Shown here one piece after another: positions 53,190-64,000 of a stretch of 64,000 nt of DNA. The stretch's first letter is position 1; the number at the start of each line of letters is the position of its first letter. Under the pieces are notes generated by a model. The model saw nothing but the letters and a program-made list of their open reading frames with translations. It was not told the origin of the DNA and did not search any database. The position numbers were made by a program, and so were the translations under genes. Origin of the DNA: Wolfiporia cocos (Eukaryota; Basidiomycota; Agaricomycetes; Polyporales; Phaeolaceae); contig JACCLO010000006.1 in assembly GCA_029448655.1 (NCBI GenBank), positions 2,294,001 to 2,358,000 of the forward strand. The letters are read 5' to 3'.

Positions 53190-56100
53190 ATGGGTCGTGG
53201 TTGCCCCCGAAAAAAGTCAAGGAACACATCTGGTCTATGCAATCAGACATGTAGACCCTCAGAAGCCATGAGCGCACCATTCCCTGACACTTGAGGTTAA
53301 TTACCCAGTGGGTTTGTGTAGCACCAAGCGCCGAAGATCACATGTGTTTCCCAGTGGTGGGTGCTCTGGCGCTGCTGCATATGAACGTTGAAGACCTCAA
53401 AGCTGTGGTAGCTTATGAAGAATCTATGCATTCTGTCATTGAACTCCTTGTCTTGAGACCAGAATGAGGACGATGCTTCAGAGCTCAGATTGTGAAGAAT
53501 ACATTTGGTCGCCACCCATGTGTACATGAACGCTGGATGCTTAGGATCAAAACGAAGGAAGCTCACGGTGTGATTATTTACTATAGTACTTGTAATAGAA
53601 GACATTAGTTATAGACAATGTACGACTCTATTCATGACTTTGTCAGTGAATGAGTGGATTCGTTTATACGTGCTGCACTCTCGAGCCAGTGTGACTCCAC
53701 GCAGTCTTCTTGGTCTTCAAGGATATGCAATGATTGTCATAGCACTGTGTCCAAGTCATCGACACGTCGAATTCATCTTCATTGTCAAGCTGTAGATCGA
53801 GCATGGACTTAGTGTAATAGTGTTTAGTACTTAGGCATTGGTGTTGTATGCGCCAGCACCCTCCTACATACATACAATGATCTAAGTAGTTGTTTTGTTG
53901 TAATCCTATAATGTGTATATCATCAGTTCAGTCGATGGGGTTGGCCAAAACATTCAATGTCTGTCAAAAATTGCGCAGAGATGCCCACTGTGGCCCAATG
54001 TGGAAGTATGCATGTGATCATCAGCGCTTGGTGCTATGTAAACCCGCTGGGTAATTAACCTCAAGTTTCCCTGACACCCTCGCTCATTCACATCGATCTC
54101 GGTCTCCCAGTCGTGCAGATGACAAGTTGGATTCTCATCTCAGTGTCTCCAAGGAACAGACTGGCCTCAAATTAGATATGGCTCTAGATCATGATTGTGG
54201 CTCTGATTGTGGCTCTGATTGTGGCTCTGATTCTGGAGGGGAAGATAACTGGGGTGAATTGGATGATGATGACTTTGGGACTCAGCTGGAACAGCTCCTC
54301 ATGAAGTCAGAAGGGGAAGATCCTGACTGGATCCCTCCAAATCTCAGAGCAAAAGTTGTTGAAAGTCAGACTATGCAGAAAGGTGAGACTTCACTCCCGG
54401 CAGAGACACAAGCAACAATGGATTGGCCAGACGAACCTTGATTGCTATGGCTTTCAGGGGCTTGCAGGTGCCTCTATTCAGAGGGTGTCTGAGCTAGACT
54501 CTCGTTCCGGTCTGCCCATGCGATTGATGGTCGGTCCGGACGTTTTGGGGCCCGTGGGAAGCAATGAATGTGGGCGTACCAGTGCAGGCTCGAGTTTGGA
54601 ATGTGAACGACAGAATGGAGAAAGTGAAAGTGACGAGGGTGACGATGATAACAATGCTGTTGAGAACCACAGGGATGGGGCGGTTGGTAGCGAGGATGCG
54701 GATTGGGAAGATGAACTCATCGACAAATCACGCGGGCATGATGAGGTGGGAGATTGGTCACTGCTGCGAGTGCAGATCAAGGAGGACCTGAAACACAAGA
54801 GCAAGACATTACCACTTATCCGAGTAAATCAGCTCTTGATTCTCTCGAATTTTGCAACACTGTGGCTCAAGGGATTCTCTATAATTGATGCAAGCATGCA
54901 GATTGCTCATCAGTGGCATGAGGGGAACAGAAACCGGTTTGCCCACCGTGTCCGTGCACTAGCTCGCCACTACCAGGTCTTTGAACAGCTTCCAGTTGAA
55001 AAGTGTGGCAGCTCATCAAACAATCTGTTCCTGGCTGCACAACAAAAGTGTCCAAAACTGTATGAGGGAGTGGCTCACCACTCAATCCATTGGAAAGGTC
55101 ACGCCTCGCAATCTCCAGTGATTGCTGAACTCAATCATTCTTCCTGACCTCGGTATAATCCTGGCAAAGCCACTCAGCATACACATAGCATGGAGATGGC
55201 TGATCAAACTGGGATGGAGGCGGACAGTGGTGCAGAAAGGGATCTACATGGATGGGCATGAACGCAGCGATGTTGTCAAGTATCGGAATGACATTTTCTT
55301 ACCTGCGATGGAGCACTTCAAAAAGTGCATGACGAAGTATGAGGGTCCAGAGCCCAAGTGTGTTAAGCCACCCCTGAGTGCTGGAGAGAAAGAGATTGTT
55401 GCATACTTTCATGATGAGTCAAGCTTTCATGCTAATGAGGAGACTCACAGCCTATGGTAAGCCCAGCAGTGTGAAGCAAGTGCAATTACTGATATGAGGA
55501 CACTTCTCAGGCTTCGGGATGGCGAGCAGCCACTGAGAAAGAAAGGGCGAGGGCGCCTGATTCACGTATCAGATTTCATCTGTGAGGCAACTGGGAGACT
55601 TGTTGTCCATGACAGCAGTGGAGAGATCATGAAGGACACACGGCAGGTGATTTATCCCGGTACCAATGGCGATGCATGGTGGGATAGTGCCCAACTACTG
55701 GCACAAGTCAAAGCAGCAATTGCAATACACAATGAGCTTCATCCAGACAAGCAGGCAGTTTGGATCTTCGATCAGTCATCCAACCATGCTGCACTGCCAC
55801 CAGATGCACTCCGTGCATTTGACATGAACAAATCTGATGGGGGCAAGCAGCACAAACAACGTGATATGGTCATTCTGGTGATAAATCCCATTGCTGAACT
55901 CCGTGGCCAACCTCAGAAAATGACAACCTTCACTGGTGAGCCAAAAGGCTTGAAGACTGTGCTCGAGGAGCGTGGTTTTGATGTGCAGAACGTATGTGCA
56001 AAGTGCTCACCTGTCTGTCCTTTCGAGAACAATGGATGCTGTATGGCATGGCTGCTTAGTCAACAGGATGACTTTGCTAATCAGCAGTCGATGCTTGAGC

Positions 56101-56483
56101 AAATTATCAAGGATGCTGGACATGAATGTATCTTCCTTCCGAAATTTCACTGCAAGCTCAATCCCATTGATATGGTATGTTTATGACCTCTCTTGTCAAT
56201 TTATACTCACATCAGATACCCTTAGTACTGGGGTCGGTGCAAGCACCACTATCATGAAATTTCAAAACCTAGTTTTTCAGCCGCAAAATGTGTCGCATTG
56301 GAGGTGCTCAATTCTTGTCCTATTGAAGTCATTCGCTGGTTCATTAATTGTTCATGGTGCTTCATGAGTGCTTATTGCCTTGGACTCACAGGGAAGGCAG
56401 CCGCATGGGCAGTCCGAAAGCAGAAACAACACCGATCCGTCTCACAGCGGGCAATGCTTGAGATAGAATCTGTACTCAACTGA
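53190..56483 (+). pseudogene. IS630/Tc1-like DDE transposase, multi-exon, broken
   Basis: Begins MGRGCPRKKSRNTSG at 53190; the exon is cut by a MITE (53289-54066) and resumes in frame at 54076. Introns about 54383-54467, 55457-55510 and 56177-56226. Acidic DCGS repeats, a helical DNA-binding middle (AHQWHEGNRNRFAHRVRALARHYQ; RRWLIKLGW-like), then the nuclease: first Asp in AYFHDESSFHAN, second in WIFDQSSNHAALPPDALRAF, third acidic residue in FLPKFHCKLNPID, an Asp where I recall Glu. Ends with LTGKAAAWAVRKQKQHRSVS. Lesions: a frameshift near 55000-55060 and an in-frame TGA at 55119. Blocks match a DDE endonuclease family abundant in mushrooms. Confidence 0.8.
53289..54066 (+). mobile_element. 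MULE-like MITE in exon 1 of the DDE transposase
   Basis: Ends ACTTGAGGTTAATTACCCAG and its inverse, similarity extending about 60 bp; perfect 9-bp duplication TTCCCTGAC (53280-53288 and 54067-54075), the Mutator target size. Interior 650 bp without transposase. Confidence 0.88.
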
Positions 56484-56636
56484 TACTTCAATGTATTTCC
56501 TGCCGTATTTCTGCTAAACCCACGGGCACCTAGCTAATTATTCGGTCAGAAAAATTGGCGGTTTCAAAAAGGCATGGGAAAACTCCGACTTAACTAGTTT
56601 TGGATGTGTTGAAGCCGTCTGAGTTCAGATTCGTGC

Positions 56637-56939
56637 TGTCACAAGAAACGCTGACATATCCCACCCCTGGATATACACTATGGGGGCACTTTCACTATGG
56701 ACATGCACGTGTGTAGGTAGATAAGTACTTCGCTATCTTATCTCAACAGGTCATGTGTCGTCACCACTAGTTACACAGTGACCGCTACGTTACATGGTTA
56801 CAGGGGCTGCGCACAGACCTGGCCTTTAGGGCTGGGTTGTTAGGGTCTCATATCATGTATATATACTAGCTAGTTGTTGTTCTGGCTTCCCCAGAACTAG
56901 TATCCTCAGCCTAGGGGACGTTCCCCTGGTGTTACGGGT
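56637..56939 (+). mobile_element. Probable partial LTR, TGTCACAAGAAA type
   Basis: Starts TGTCACAAGAAACGC and contains GCGCACAGACCTGGCC..AGGGC and CATGTATATATAC in the order also found from 59967 and in reverse in 52474-52878. The right end is not defined because a gypsy LTR is inserted at 56940. Confidence 0.45.
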
Positions 56940-58278
56940 CGAATACCTGTTCGTATATTCGAGTCGCGAATATATATATCGTTCTTCTGCACGGAGACAC
57001 GTCGCCGTATGCAAGGCAAATACTCGTTAGATGCCTTTAAGTCCTAGGTAGAGTTCCTAAGTCCGAGAAGTCAATGTGCACTTCGAGGACTTAGTCGTTC
57101 GATGGCTCGAGCGAGGAATACTTGAGCGTAGTTTCCTACATTTGAGAACAAGTATAAGACTTCTTGTTTGTACAACAAGGTCGAGCTGAAGAGCTTCGAC
57201 AGTAGGTACATGAGTTTATATACTACGCTAGGTTTTAGGGGTCGGGTCCATCCCAGATGTCACTGTTACTATCTACGCTATAGTACCAAATGTTTGATAA
57301 GTATGTAGTGATATATCTGAAATGATAGATAGGAATGATGATGGCAGTTGAACACCATCTGTCAGCTACTAGATGTTTAAAGATGAAACAGGGGACAGAG
57401 TTGAATCTGTCAGAGATGAAACGCGCCCTATGTTACGGTTATTTCGAATTTTTCGAATGCTGGCAGAACTCACCACTGGGTGAATACGATACAGGGACTT
57501 GTTGAGCAACCAACCCCCTGGCTACTCGTGACTCTACTGGGCGCATCCCCAGTTGTACTAGCATGTAGGGCGCATTTCATCTTTGGCAGACCCAACTCTG
57601 CCACCGTTTCATGTTTATCATTTATTAGCTGATAGATGGCGTTCAACCGCCATCATTCCTGTCTATCGTCTCGGAGATATCACTACATACTTATCAAACG
57701 TTTGGTACTATAGCGTAGATAGTATCGGTGACATCTGGGACAGACTTGACCCCTAAAACCTAACGTAGTATATAAACTCGTGTATTTACTGTCGAGGCTC
57801 TTCAGCTCGACCTTGTTGTACAAACAAGAAGTCTTATACTCGTTCTCAAACATAGGAAACTACGCTCAGTATTTCTCACTCGAGCAACCAAACGACTAAG
57901 TCCTCGAAGTGCACGCTGACTTCTCGGACTTAGGCGAGTCTTATATATCTATCAGACTCGCACTTGAACAGATTATATCCTCTAACGTGTATTGGATATT
58001 AACCGATCCCCTAAGGACTTCACTTAGGACCTGAAGGCATCTAACGAGTATTTGCCTTGCATACGGCGACGTGCCTACGTGCAGAAGAACGATCTATATT
58101 CGCGATTCGGATATACGAACGGGTATTCGACCCGTAACACCCTATGCGCCAGTACAACTGGGGATACACCCAGTAGAGTCACAAGTAGCCAGGGGGTTGA
58201 TTGTGCAACAAGTCCCTGTATCGTATTCGCCCAATGGCCAGTTCTGTCAGCATTCAAAATTTCAGAATCACTGTAACA
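56940..58278 (-). mobile_element. Outer solo gypsy LTR, interrupted by a second LTR
   Basis: Runs TGTTACGGGTCGAATACCTG (56940) to 57430, then 58145 to ACTGTAACA (58278). Duplication CCTGG at 56935-56939 and 58279-58283. It has internal deletions around 57050 and is the more diverged of the pair. Confidence 0.88.
57431..58139 (+). mobile_element. Inner solo gypsy LTR (709 bp)
   Basis: TGTTACGGTTATTTCGAA to GACCCGTAACA, inserted into the outer LTR with duplication CCCTA (57426-57430 and 58140-58144), in the opposite orientation. Confidence 0.9.
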
Positions 58279-58283
58279 CCTGG

Positions 58284-59966
58284 GGTATTTCTCAACTGCT
58301 TGCTGCGTGCGCATGTGGCTCTGCCTTGCTGTCTTACAGGTGCTGGCTCACTTGTTGCCAGTTCATCAATATATGAGGGGTTATCCCCGCTGCGTGGTAT
58401 GCACAATATCTTGTGTCACGTGCTCAGAATTCCTCTGGAAATCCTCGTTAGCGCTCCACCAATTTGGTGGGGTTAGATTGTCCGCAACTGTACCTTCAAC
58501 AGAAGCTGGCCATGCCGTGATGCCAGCACACCCAGCATCTTGTGACCAATTGTGCATTAGGGGTCTCTTTTGCACCCTCTGACTGGTAGCCCTCGGTTTC
58601 AACAGTGCTCACTCCATCTGTGCTGTCAATTTTTAATACTATAGATTGGATCATAGACTACATAACTGAAGCTGTACGGAGACAAACAGGTGTTGCAATT
58701 TTCTCCTATTCACATGCCATCAAAATTGTGCAGAAGGGGTCCAGCCATAGTAGTCACAGTTTCTCTGGAACTTGTCACAAGCATGTTGTGACCATGTGCT
58801 GTAATAGCTTAAGTACTGAGACCTGCAAATGCCAACAGAGTTGGCATTTTGCCCTTTTGGTGCAATTGTTATTGCATTACGGCTGAACATTGTTACTGGG
58901 TCTCACAACAGCACATGATAGAACTACACTATTCTGCATTATAGTAACTAGAAGTGTGCACTGTACCACCATCAGACCCAGTGAAAGTACCACATATCCT
59001 TAGTATACCTGTAAATACCAAAGATATAAAAATATACCATTGAGATACCAGCTTTCACCCCAATGATATCAAAAGCTAAATGCCAAGAGTATGGATGGTC
59101 TGATGACTGATTTGTCATACCCATCCATACTAATTCATATCTTCAACATATCTTCATCAAGACATTGAACTTGTTTTGGGCACCTGTGAAGTCAAAGAGC
59201 TGTGTTTCAATTTTTTGGTTGAACATATAGTGTTACAGATCAAATATCTGTTCAGCTGAAATAACTAAGTCAAGGTACTCAGCATATCAAGTAGTGCACT
59301 ACTCTGTCACAATCCTGTGATGACCTATCTGCAGGGTTCAAGCTTGTCACATAAGACTTTGAGGCAGCTCAGCAAGGAGATGAAGCAGTCTAGCAAGCAG
59401 GTTTCAAGCAGGTAAGGAGGTAGGAAGGAGTAGGAAAATGCCCCAGAGTCACATAGTAGCAACTTCACATTGTTGAGTCTAAGGAAATAAATCCCTAGAT
59501 GCCTGGTATTTATATACATGTTAAGACCTTGTACTACTAGTAGAAATGTCTACCCTAAATGTAGATGGTCTGTGTGCATAGTATGGTGTCATAATTGCCT
59601 GTAATGGTGACATAATGGTGTGCTATCGCTAAGTATAGCTATGTGTCATAGGGGATGACTTGGCTTAGTAAAATGGGCCTTGTAGTCATAAATGTACAGT
59701 AAGTGGACCGCATTGTCATACCTGTATGGCAAGTGGGCTGTGCTGACTATAGGCCTAAATTAATAGGTATGAGGTCATAGACTGGGCCAGTATGGGCCCT
59801 GATGTCATAGTGAATGAGTCTGATAGGCTAACAATAGCCCTTACATCATAGATAAGACTGAGGGTCACCTGACATGGTTTCTGTGATGGTACCTGGTGCT
59901 GCTATCTAATCTGAGAGTTTAGTAAGTCATGTGACCTACTGAATTGAGATCACGTGATGCAATGAC
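58284..59966. other. Gene-free stretch with diverged repeats
   Basis: No coding gene recognised. Around 59450-59650 the order ACTTCACATTG, TTATATACATG, CTACTAG..CCTA, TGTGTGCATAG recalls the LTR at 52474-52878, so an eroded relative may lie here. Confidence 0.35.
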
Positions 59967-60351
59967 TGTCACAAGAAAGTACTTTCCTCCTTGTTTCCAA
60001 TACTATATGGTGTTTCCTCTAGAATATGGGCTATTCAGGTGCCCCCTTAAAGCCTTTAAGGCTGGTAGCCACCCTCGCACCCATTACTGGACGCATAGGG
60101 CCTTAGGTACACGGTCAATAGGTAGACACGTGACCGGGACACGTAGGCAGGTGACCACGTAGGCGGCGCCTGCTTATACCATATACCCTGCTAAGCCCTT
60201 ATGGCTTAGCAGCTTTGGTTACTAGGGCATGGACCAGCCCCTCAGGCTGTGCACAGACCCTCTCTTCAGGGTAGGTCTCGTCTCAGGTAGATAGAGAGCC
60301 TCTCATGTATATATACCTTAGCCTGAGGTCACTAGGACCCCAGAACTAAGG
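59967..60351 (+). mobile_element. Probable partial LTR, TGTCACAAGAAA type
   Basis: Starts TGTCACAAGAAAGTAC; contains GTGCACAGACCCTCT..AGGGTAGG and CATGTATATATAC as in 56637-56939. A tRNA-bearing element is inserted at its right side. Confidence 0.4.
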
Positions 60352-60450
60352 TAGAGTTTCAGTGCCACAGATGCATCTTTAGAGACACTGCAGATGCATC
60401 TGGGGCACTATAAGTCATCAAAATCAGGCACCCGTTAGTACCAAAATAAA

Positions 60451-60533
60451 GCATTGCAAGCTGGGAATCGAACCAGGAACCATGAGACCTCAGTGAAACA
60501 GCAACTGAAACCACTCAGCTAAAGTGGTTAGTG
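60451..60533 (-). ncRNA. tRNA-like unit, left end of copy D
   Basis: Minus strand: A box TTAGCTGAGTGGTTT near 60512-60526, canonical B box GGTTCGATTCC near 60464-60474, then TTTATTTT. The extra arm region would suit a Ser/Leu-type tRNA ancestor. Confidence 0.6.
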
Positions 60534-60826
60534 AAAGGAAGATCTTGTGCAAATATATATTCAGTAGTTGATATAATAACGGTTGTAAAAAAATTAACAT
60601 TCTGCTCATATGTCAGTAAGCTCAGGTGTTCCTTGAACTCAGAATGCATCTCTTTATTAATGTATCCCACAATCCATATGTATCTGCAATGAGGTAAGGA
60701 CGCTGTCATAAATTACCTACAGGGCAATATGGGAACATTGCACTAAGGTGTGACTTGAAAATTAACAGCTACAGCGATGAAAGGACATTAAATGGATCAT
60801 ATTGACAAGTATGTGACTGGATATGA

Positions 60827-60899
60827 AGACCATTTGGTGAAGTGGTACAGGTTGCAACTTTGCTAATCCCAGGTCAAGTGTTCAAACCCTGCACAGGTA
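60827..60899 (+). ncRNA. tRNA-like unit, right end of copy D
   Basis: A box TTGGTGAAGTGGTACAGG near 60834, B box GTGTTCAAACCCTG near 60879, then TTTTTTT near 60922 outside it. Confidence 0.55.
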
Positions 60900-61030
60900 T
60901 TTCTTGTGCAGATGCATCTTATTTTTTTCAGATGCATCTATGCAGCACGCTTGGGTGTTAAGATTGCTTAGAGTGCCCCAGATGCATCTGCGGTGTCTCT
61001 AAAGATGCATCTCCGGCACTGAAGTCCCTC

Positions 61031-61405
61031 GACTAAGATTGTCATTTGGGCACCTAGCCCCTTGACATCCCTGCTGCCTGACACCCACTCTGCTTCCTGG
61101 CTCAGTATTTAGAAGGCGACCTCTGCCATAATAACATGGCATATCCTTGCAGCTCTATGCCTATGTGACTAGCTAGGCATACATTTAGGGTCCCTCACCC
61201 ACAGGCAAGTCTTGTGATAGGGACATGGTAGCACCCTTAGCTGCATGCAATATGCACGAATATGGAGGTCTAAAGGGATAAAACAGGATGTGCACAAATT
61301 TAATTGTGACATACTTGTTGGACTCCACAGAGTCAGAGCATCAATATACAAGCTGCAGGCTTAATTGCTCAAGCCTTTGAGAATGAGTATAAGATCCTTG
61401 TTTAG
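61031..61405. other. Gene-free stretch with an LTR fragment
   Basis: Mostly unremarkable. TTTGAGAATGAGTATAAGATCC near 61376 resembles the middle of the gypsy LTR (TTTGAGAACGAGTATAAGAC), so a short LTR scrap abuts the MDM31 fragment. Confidence 0.4.
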
Positions 61406-61592
61406 CATGTCGCCAGTGCAATCAGCAACTACCTCACCACAGAGACGGGCATTATGATAATTTTTGAGTCTGCCATCGTACCCAAATGGAAGGATTCCCA
61501 CATATCATTCAAGAACGTATATATCATTCACGGACCACACGGTGCTGACATCGCCCGTCGACGCAAGCATGCGATGGTGAATGCAGGGCATA

Positions 61593-62294
61593 TGTTACAG
61601 TTATTTCGATTTTTCGGATGCTGGCAGAACTCACCACTAGGTGAATACGATACAGGGACTTGTTGTGAAACCAACCTCCTCATGACTGTACTGGGCGCAT
61701 CCCCAGTTGTACTAGTGTATAGGGCACGTTTCACCTTTGGCAGATCCAACTCTGCCTCATTTCATATTTATCATTTGTTAGCTGATAGACGGTGTTCAAC
61801 CGCCATCATCATTCCAATCTATTGTTTCAGATGTATCACTACATACCTATCAAATGTTTGGTACTATAGTGTAGATAGTATCGGTGGCATCTGGGATGGA
61901 CTTGACCCCCGAAACCCAACATAGTATATAAACTCATGTACTTACTGTCAAGGCTCTTCAGCTCGACCTTGTTGTACAAACAAGAAGTCTTATACTTGTT
62001 CTCAAACGTAGGAAACTACGCTCAGGATTTCTCTCGAGCAACCCGAACAACTAAGTCCTCAAAGTGCACACTGACTTCTCGGACTTAGGCAAGTCTTATG
62101 ATCTATTAGACTTGCAACCCAAACAGATTATATCCTCTAACACGTATTGGATATCAAACGATCTCCCAGCAACTTTACCTAGGACTTGAAGGCATCTAAC
62201 GAGTACTTGCCTTGCATACATCCGTTGGACTACGTGCAGAAGAATGATCTATATTTGCGACTCGAATATACGAACGGGTATTTGACCCATAACA
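61593..62294 (+). mobile_element. Solo gypsy LTR (702 bp) in the MDM31 fragment
   Basis: TGTTACAGTTATTTCGATTT to GACCCATAACA; flanks GCATA and TCATA agree at 4 of 5. It is among the more diverged copies. Confidence 0.85.
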
Positions 62295-62925
62295 TCATAA
62301 GGCCACGGCAGACTATGATGTGAGCAACCACCCCTTGTACCATGGTACGGGTGAGGAAGATGACCATATGCCGGATGCACACAACTACTCAGCCGAGGAC
62401 CTAAACTATTCGATGTTCGATCTAACTGTGGATTCAATTGATGTTACACTGTCTCTCATGTGATGGTTCGATGGGCACGGACTCATCATTGATGCTGTCA
62501 TCAAGGGCGTACGGGAAGTTCTAGGTACATATGCTATCCCCTTGGCCCTGCTATAACTGCTCAATCATATATTCTATCAGATCACCGCAACATGACCTGG
62601 GACCCAGACAACCCGCTTGACCCCACATCCTTCCGGCACCCCTCACAGCTGGGTGACTTCAAGCTTGAGTCGCTCCAGCTCGAGGATGTGCTAGTCACTG
62701 TGTACCAGCCGGGTGGCTTTCGTCTGTACACCACGTCCATCTTCTGCACGGATATCCACACGTTTCACAAGCAGTGGCTCTTCTATGACTTCCTCTGCAC
62801 TGAGAATGTTGTCGGGCAGTACAACAACTGTCTCTTTAGCCTCCATCATCTCCAGAGCATCGGGCAGATGGCCAACCAGGACCTGAAGGATGGCCAGTGG
62901 GCGCGGATGGTGAGAAACAAACCAC

Positions 62926-63550
62926 TAGTGATGTGCCAGGCCTGACTTTGGCCCGTGAGCTGAGCCAGGCCAGGCCAAGCCAGGCTTTATACAACGGCTT
63001 GAGATGTCCCAGGGCCCGGCTTGTGTCTCAGGCTGAGCCAGGCCGAGCCGTTGAGCCTCGGCCTGGTGGCTCTAATGGATACAATGTCCAGCAGTTACAA
63101 TATAAGATTGTACATGATAGCAATATGCTCAACTCCAATGTAGTGCCTCTGTATTGTTTATTTCAAACCAAAGAAAAGGCCCATAAGTCAAATCCTTAAC
63201 GTTGAAGCCTCCCACGCACCATTGGGCACCTATATGATACCCCATATGGCAGGTGCGCTACTGGATGCTGTGCCAGTGGAAGGTTGTTTTGACACTCAAT
63301 CCTACTATAAATTGTAGGCCTCAATGTTCCTTTTCATCAAGGAACAGCTGAAAATGATGTACTTCAAACTTTTGAAGTTATAGTGATGACTATCCTAGCA
63401 GTGGTAGGCCCCAGCTCGGCCCCAGCCTAGGCCGGGCCAAGCCGTGAGCCGTCAGTGAGGGCCCGGCCTGAGGCTTTGGAAAGCCATGGGCCGTCCAAAG
63501 CCAGGCCAAAGCCGGGGCTTTTGGGCTGGGCCGGGCCCTGCACATCACTG
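62926..63550 (+). mobile_element. hAT MITE, TAGTGATGTGCCAGGC family, copy 3
   Basis: 625 bp; 8-bp duplication CAAACCAC (62918-62925 and 63551-63558); the last base of the right end is G instead of A. Nearly identical inside to copy 2 (49872). It lies in an intron of the MDM31 fragment. Confidence 0.92.
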
Positions 63551-63720
63551 CAAACCACAATATCGACTGCATCAGTTGCTCACAAATTGACGATAACGTA
63601 GTTGCGCTTTCACATGGATGGCCTCAACATAGACTACATGCAAAGCATGATGTCGCAAGATGGTCCTTCAGTTGGATTACCTCAGGGAAAGTTGACACCA
63701 TGCTCGACATCAAGTTCCCG

Positions 63721-64000
63721 TGTCACACACCAATTTCAAGCATCTAGGCGCAGTACCTTTTCCGATCATTGAGAGCACCCCTGAGGCTGGAAACTGCCTT
63801 AGCTAGATCCAAGCCCTATAAACGAACCATCATGGGCACTAGCTAACAGCATCACCAGCCACACCCAAGAACCCTAGTCCCAGACCACACATCCAGTCCA
63901 ATACAAAGCCAATAACAGTCACGTGACCCCAACCAACCATGATGAGCCCAGTAGCACATAACCAGACCAAGACCCTGCTACCTGGACCACACCTCATCAG
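63721..64000 (+). mobile_element. LTR, TGTCAC family, cut by the window end
   Basis: Starts TGTCACACACCAATTTCAAG and tracks 36016-36295 with scattered substitutions to the end of the window. It begins directly after MDM31 coding sequence. Confidence 0.85.

Larger units (their letters stand above)
60352..61030 (+). mobile_element. hAT-like element with two outward tRNA-like units (copy D)
   Basis: Starts TAGAGTTTCAGTGCCACAGA, ends ..CGGCACTGAAGTCCCTC; flanks AACTAAGG and GACTAAGA agree at 6 of 8 bases. Terminal repeats of about 50 bp hold repeated palindromes AGATGCATCT (two left, four right). It has the same architecture as copies A-C but a different palindrome and different tRNA-like units. 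Confidence 0.75.
61406..63720 (+). pseudogene. MDM31: MDM31-like mitochondrial inner-membrane protein gene, internal fragment
   Basis: Coding blocks IIFESAIVPKWKDSHISFKN, NYSMFDLTVDSIDVTLSL, MTWDPDNPLDPTSFRHPSQL and LEDVLVTVYQPGGFRLYTTS match what I recall of fungal Mdm31/Mdm32, which maintain mitochondrial shape and mtDNA. Segments: 61406-61592, gypsy LTR, 62300-62524, intron 62525-62580, 62581-62909, intron 62910-63601 (holding a MITE), 63602-63720 (RFHMDGLNIDYMQSMMSQDG). Lesions: LTR insertion, in-frame TGA 62461-62463, a 1-nt loss near 63686, and an LTR starting at 63721. Both ends are missing, so this may be a duplicate fragment and not the sole copy. Confidence 0.8.

Noticed and set aside
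52984..56585. Clear terminal inverted repeats for the DDE transposon
   Set aside because: Only a short TTTTCCCA/TTGGCGG resemblance between flanks, partly in direct orientation; no target duplication found.
63100..63200. 100-codon frames in the TAGTGATGTGCC MITEs
   Set aside because: They recur in copies 2 and 3 only because the MITEs are nearly identical, and they run through terminal-repeat sequence.

Overview
This is a transposon-packed stretch of a basidiomycete (Agaricomycete-type) genome. The evidence is: short introns of about 45-60 nt; a Plavaka-type transposase; a DUF6698-like protein; a basidiomycete BTB-type protein; an IS630/Tc1-like DDE transposase of the kind expanded in mushrooms; chromodomain Ty3/gypsy elements; and a recognisable MDM31 gene. 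No rRNA gene, bacterial operon or CRISPR array is seen.

Layout. 1-6.5 kb is the ORF-less internal part and one LTR of an old LTR element whose other end lies left of the window. 6.5-36.0 kb is one broken BTB-type host gene, cut in turn by a hAT MITE (6598-7557), a tRNA-bearing hAT-like element (7883-11148, itself holding a 2.59-kb non-coding LTR element) and a giant terminal-inverted-repeat element (11354-35221). The giant element has 5-bp GAGAT flanks, encodes a decayed Plavaka transposase and carries an intact DUF6698-like gene and an unknown gene. It has itself been hit by two solo LTRs, a full gypsy copy and a second tRNA-bearing element. 36.0-45.5 kb is a solo LTR containing a second, inverted, almost identical gypsy copy. 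45.6-47.8 kb holds a MITE and an intact seven-exon extended-SDR gene. 49.0-51.4 kb is a broken unknown gene between 16-bp direct repeats. 51.9-56.5 kb holds a third tRNA-bearing element and a decayed DDE transposase gene with a MULE-like MITE in its first exon. 56.6-61.0 kb holds nested solo LTRs and a fourth tRNA-bearing element. 61.4-63.7 kb is an MDM31 gene broken by an LTR, a MITE, a stop, a frameshift and another LTR.

The two gypsy copies (8.45 kb) have 710-bp LTRs, perfect 5-bp target duplications, gag, a pol with protease, dUTPase, RT, RNase H, integrase and chromodomain, and a third overlapping ORF with zinc knuckles. An 11-nt primer-binding site complementary to the predicted start of the transcript suggests Tf1/sushi-type self-priming. 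The plus copy looks intact; the minus copy has a 1-bp deletion in pol.

Most notable: (i) the giant Plavaka element with gene cargo; (ii) four hAT-like elements (8-bp target duplications) that each carry two tRNA-like Pol III units pointing outward toward the ends; (iii) the dUTPase-bearing, apparently self-priming gypsy. Splice models, insertion boundaries and target duplications were derived by eye, and family names come from remembered protein motifs, not from searches.
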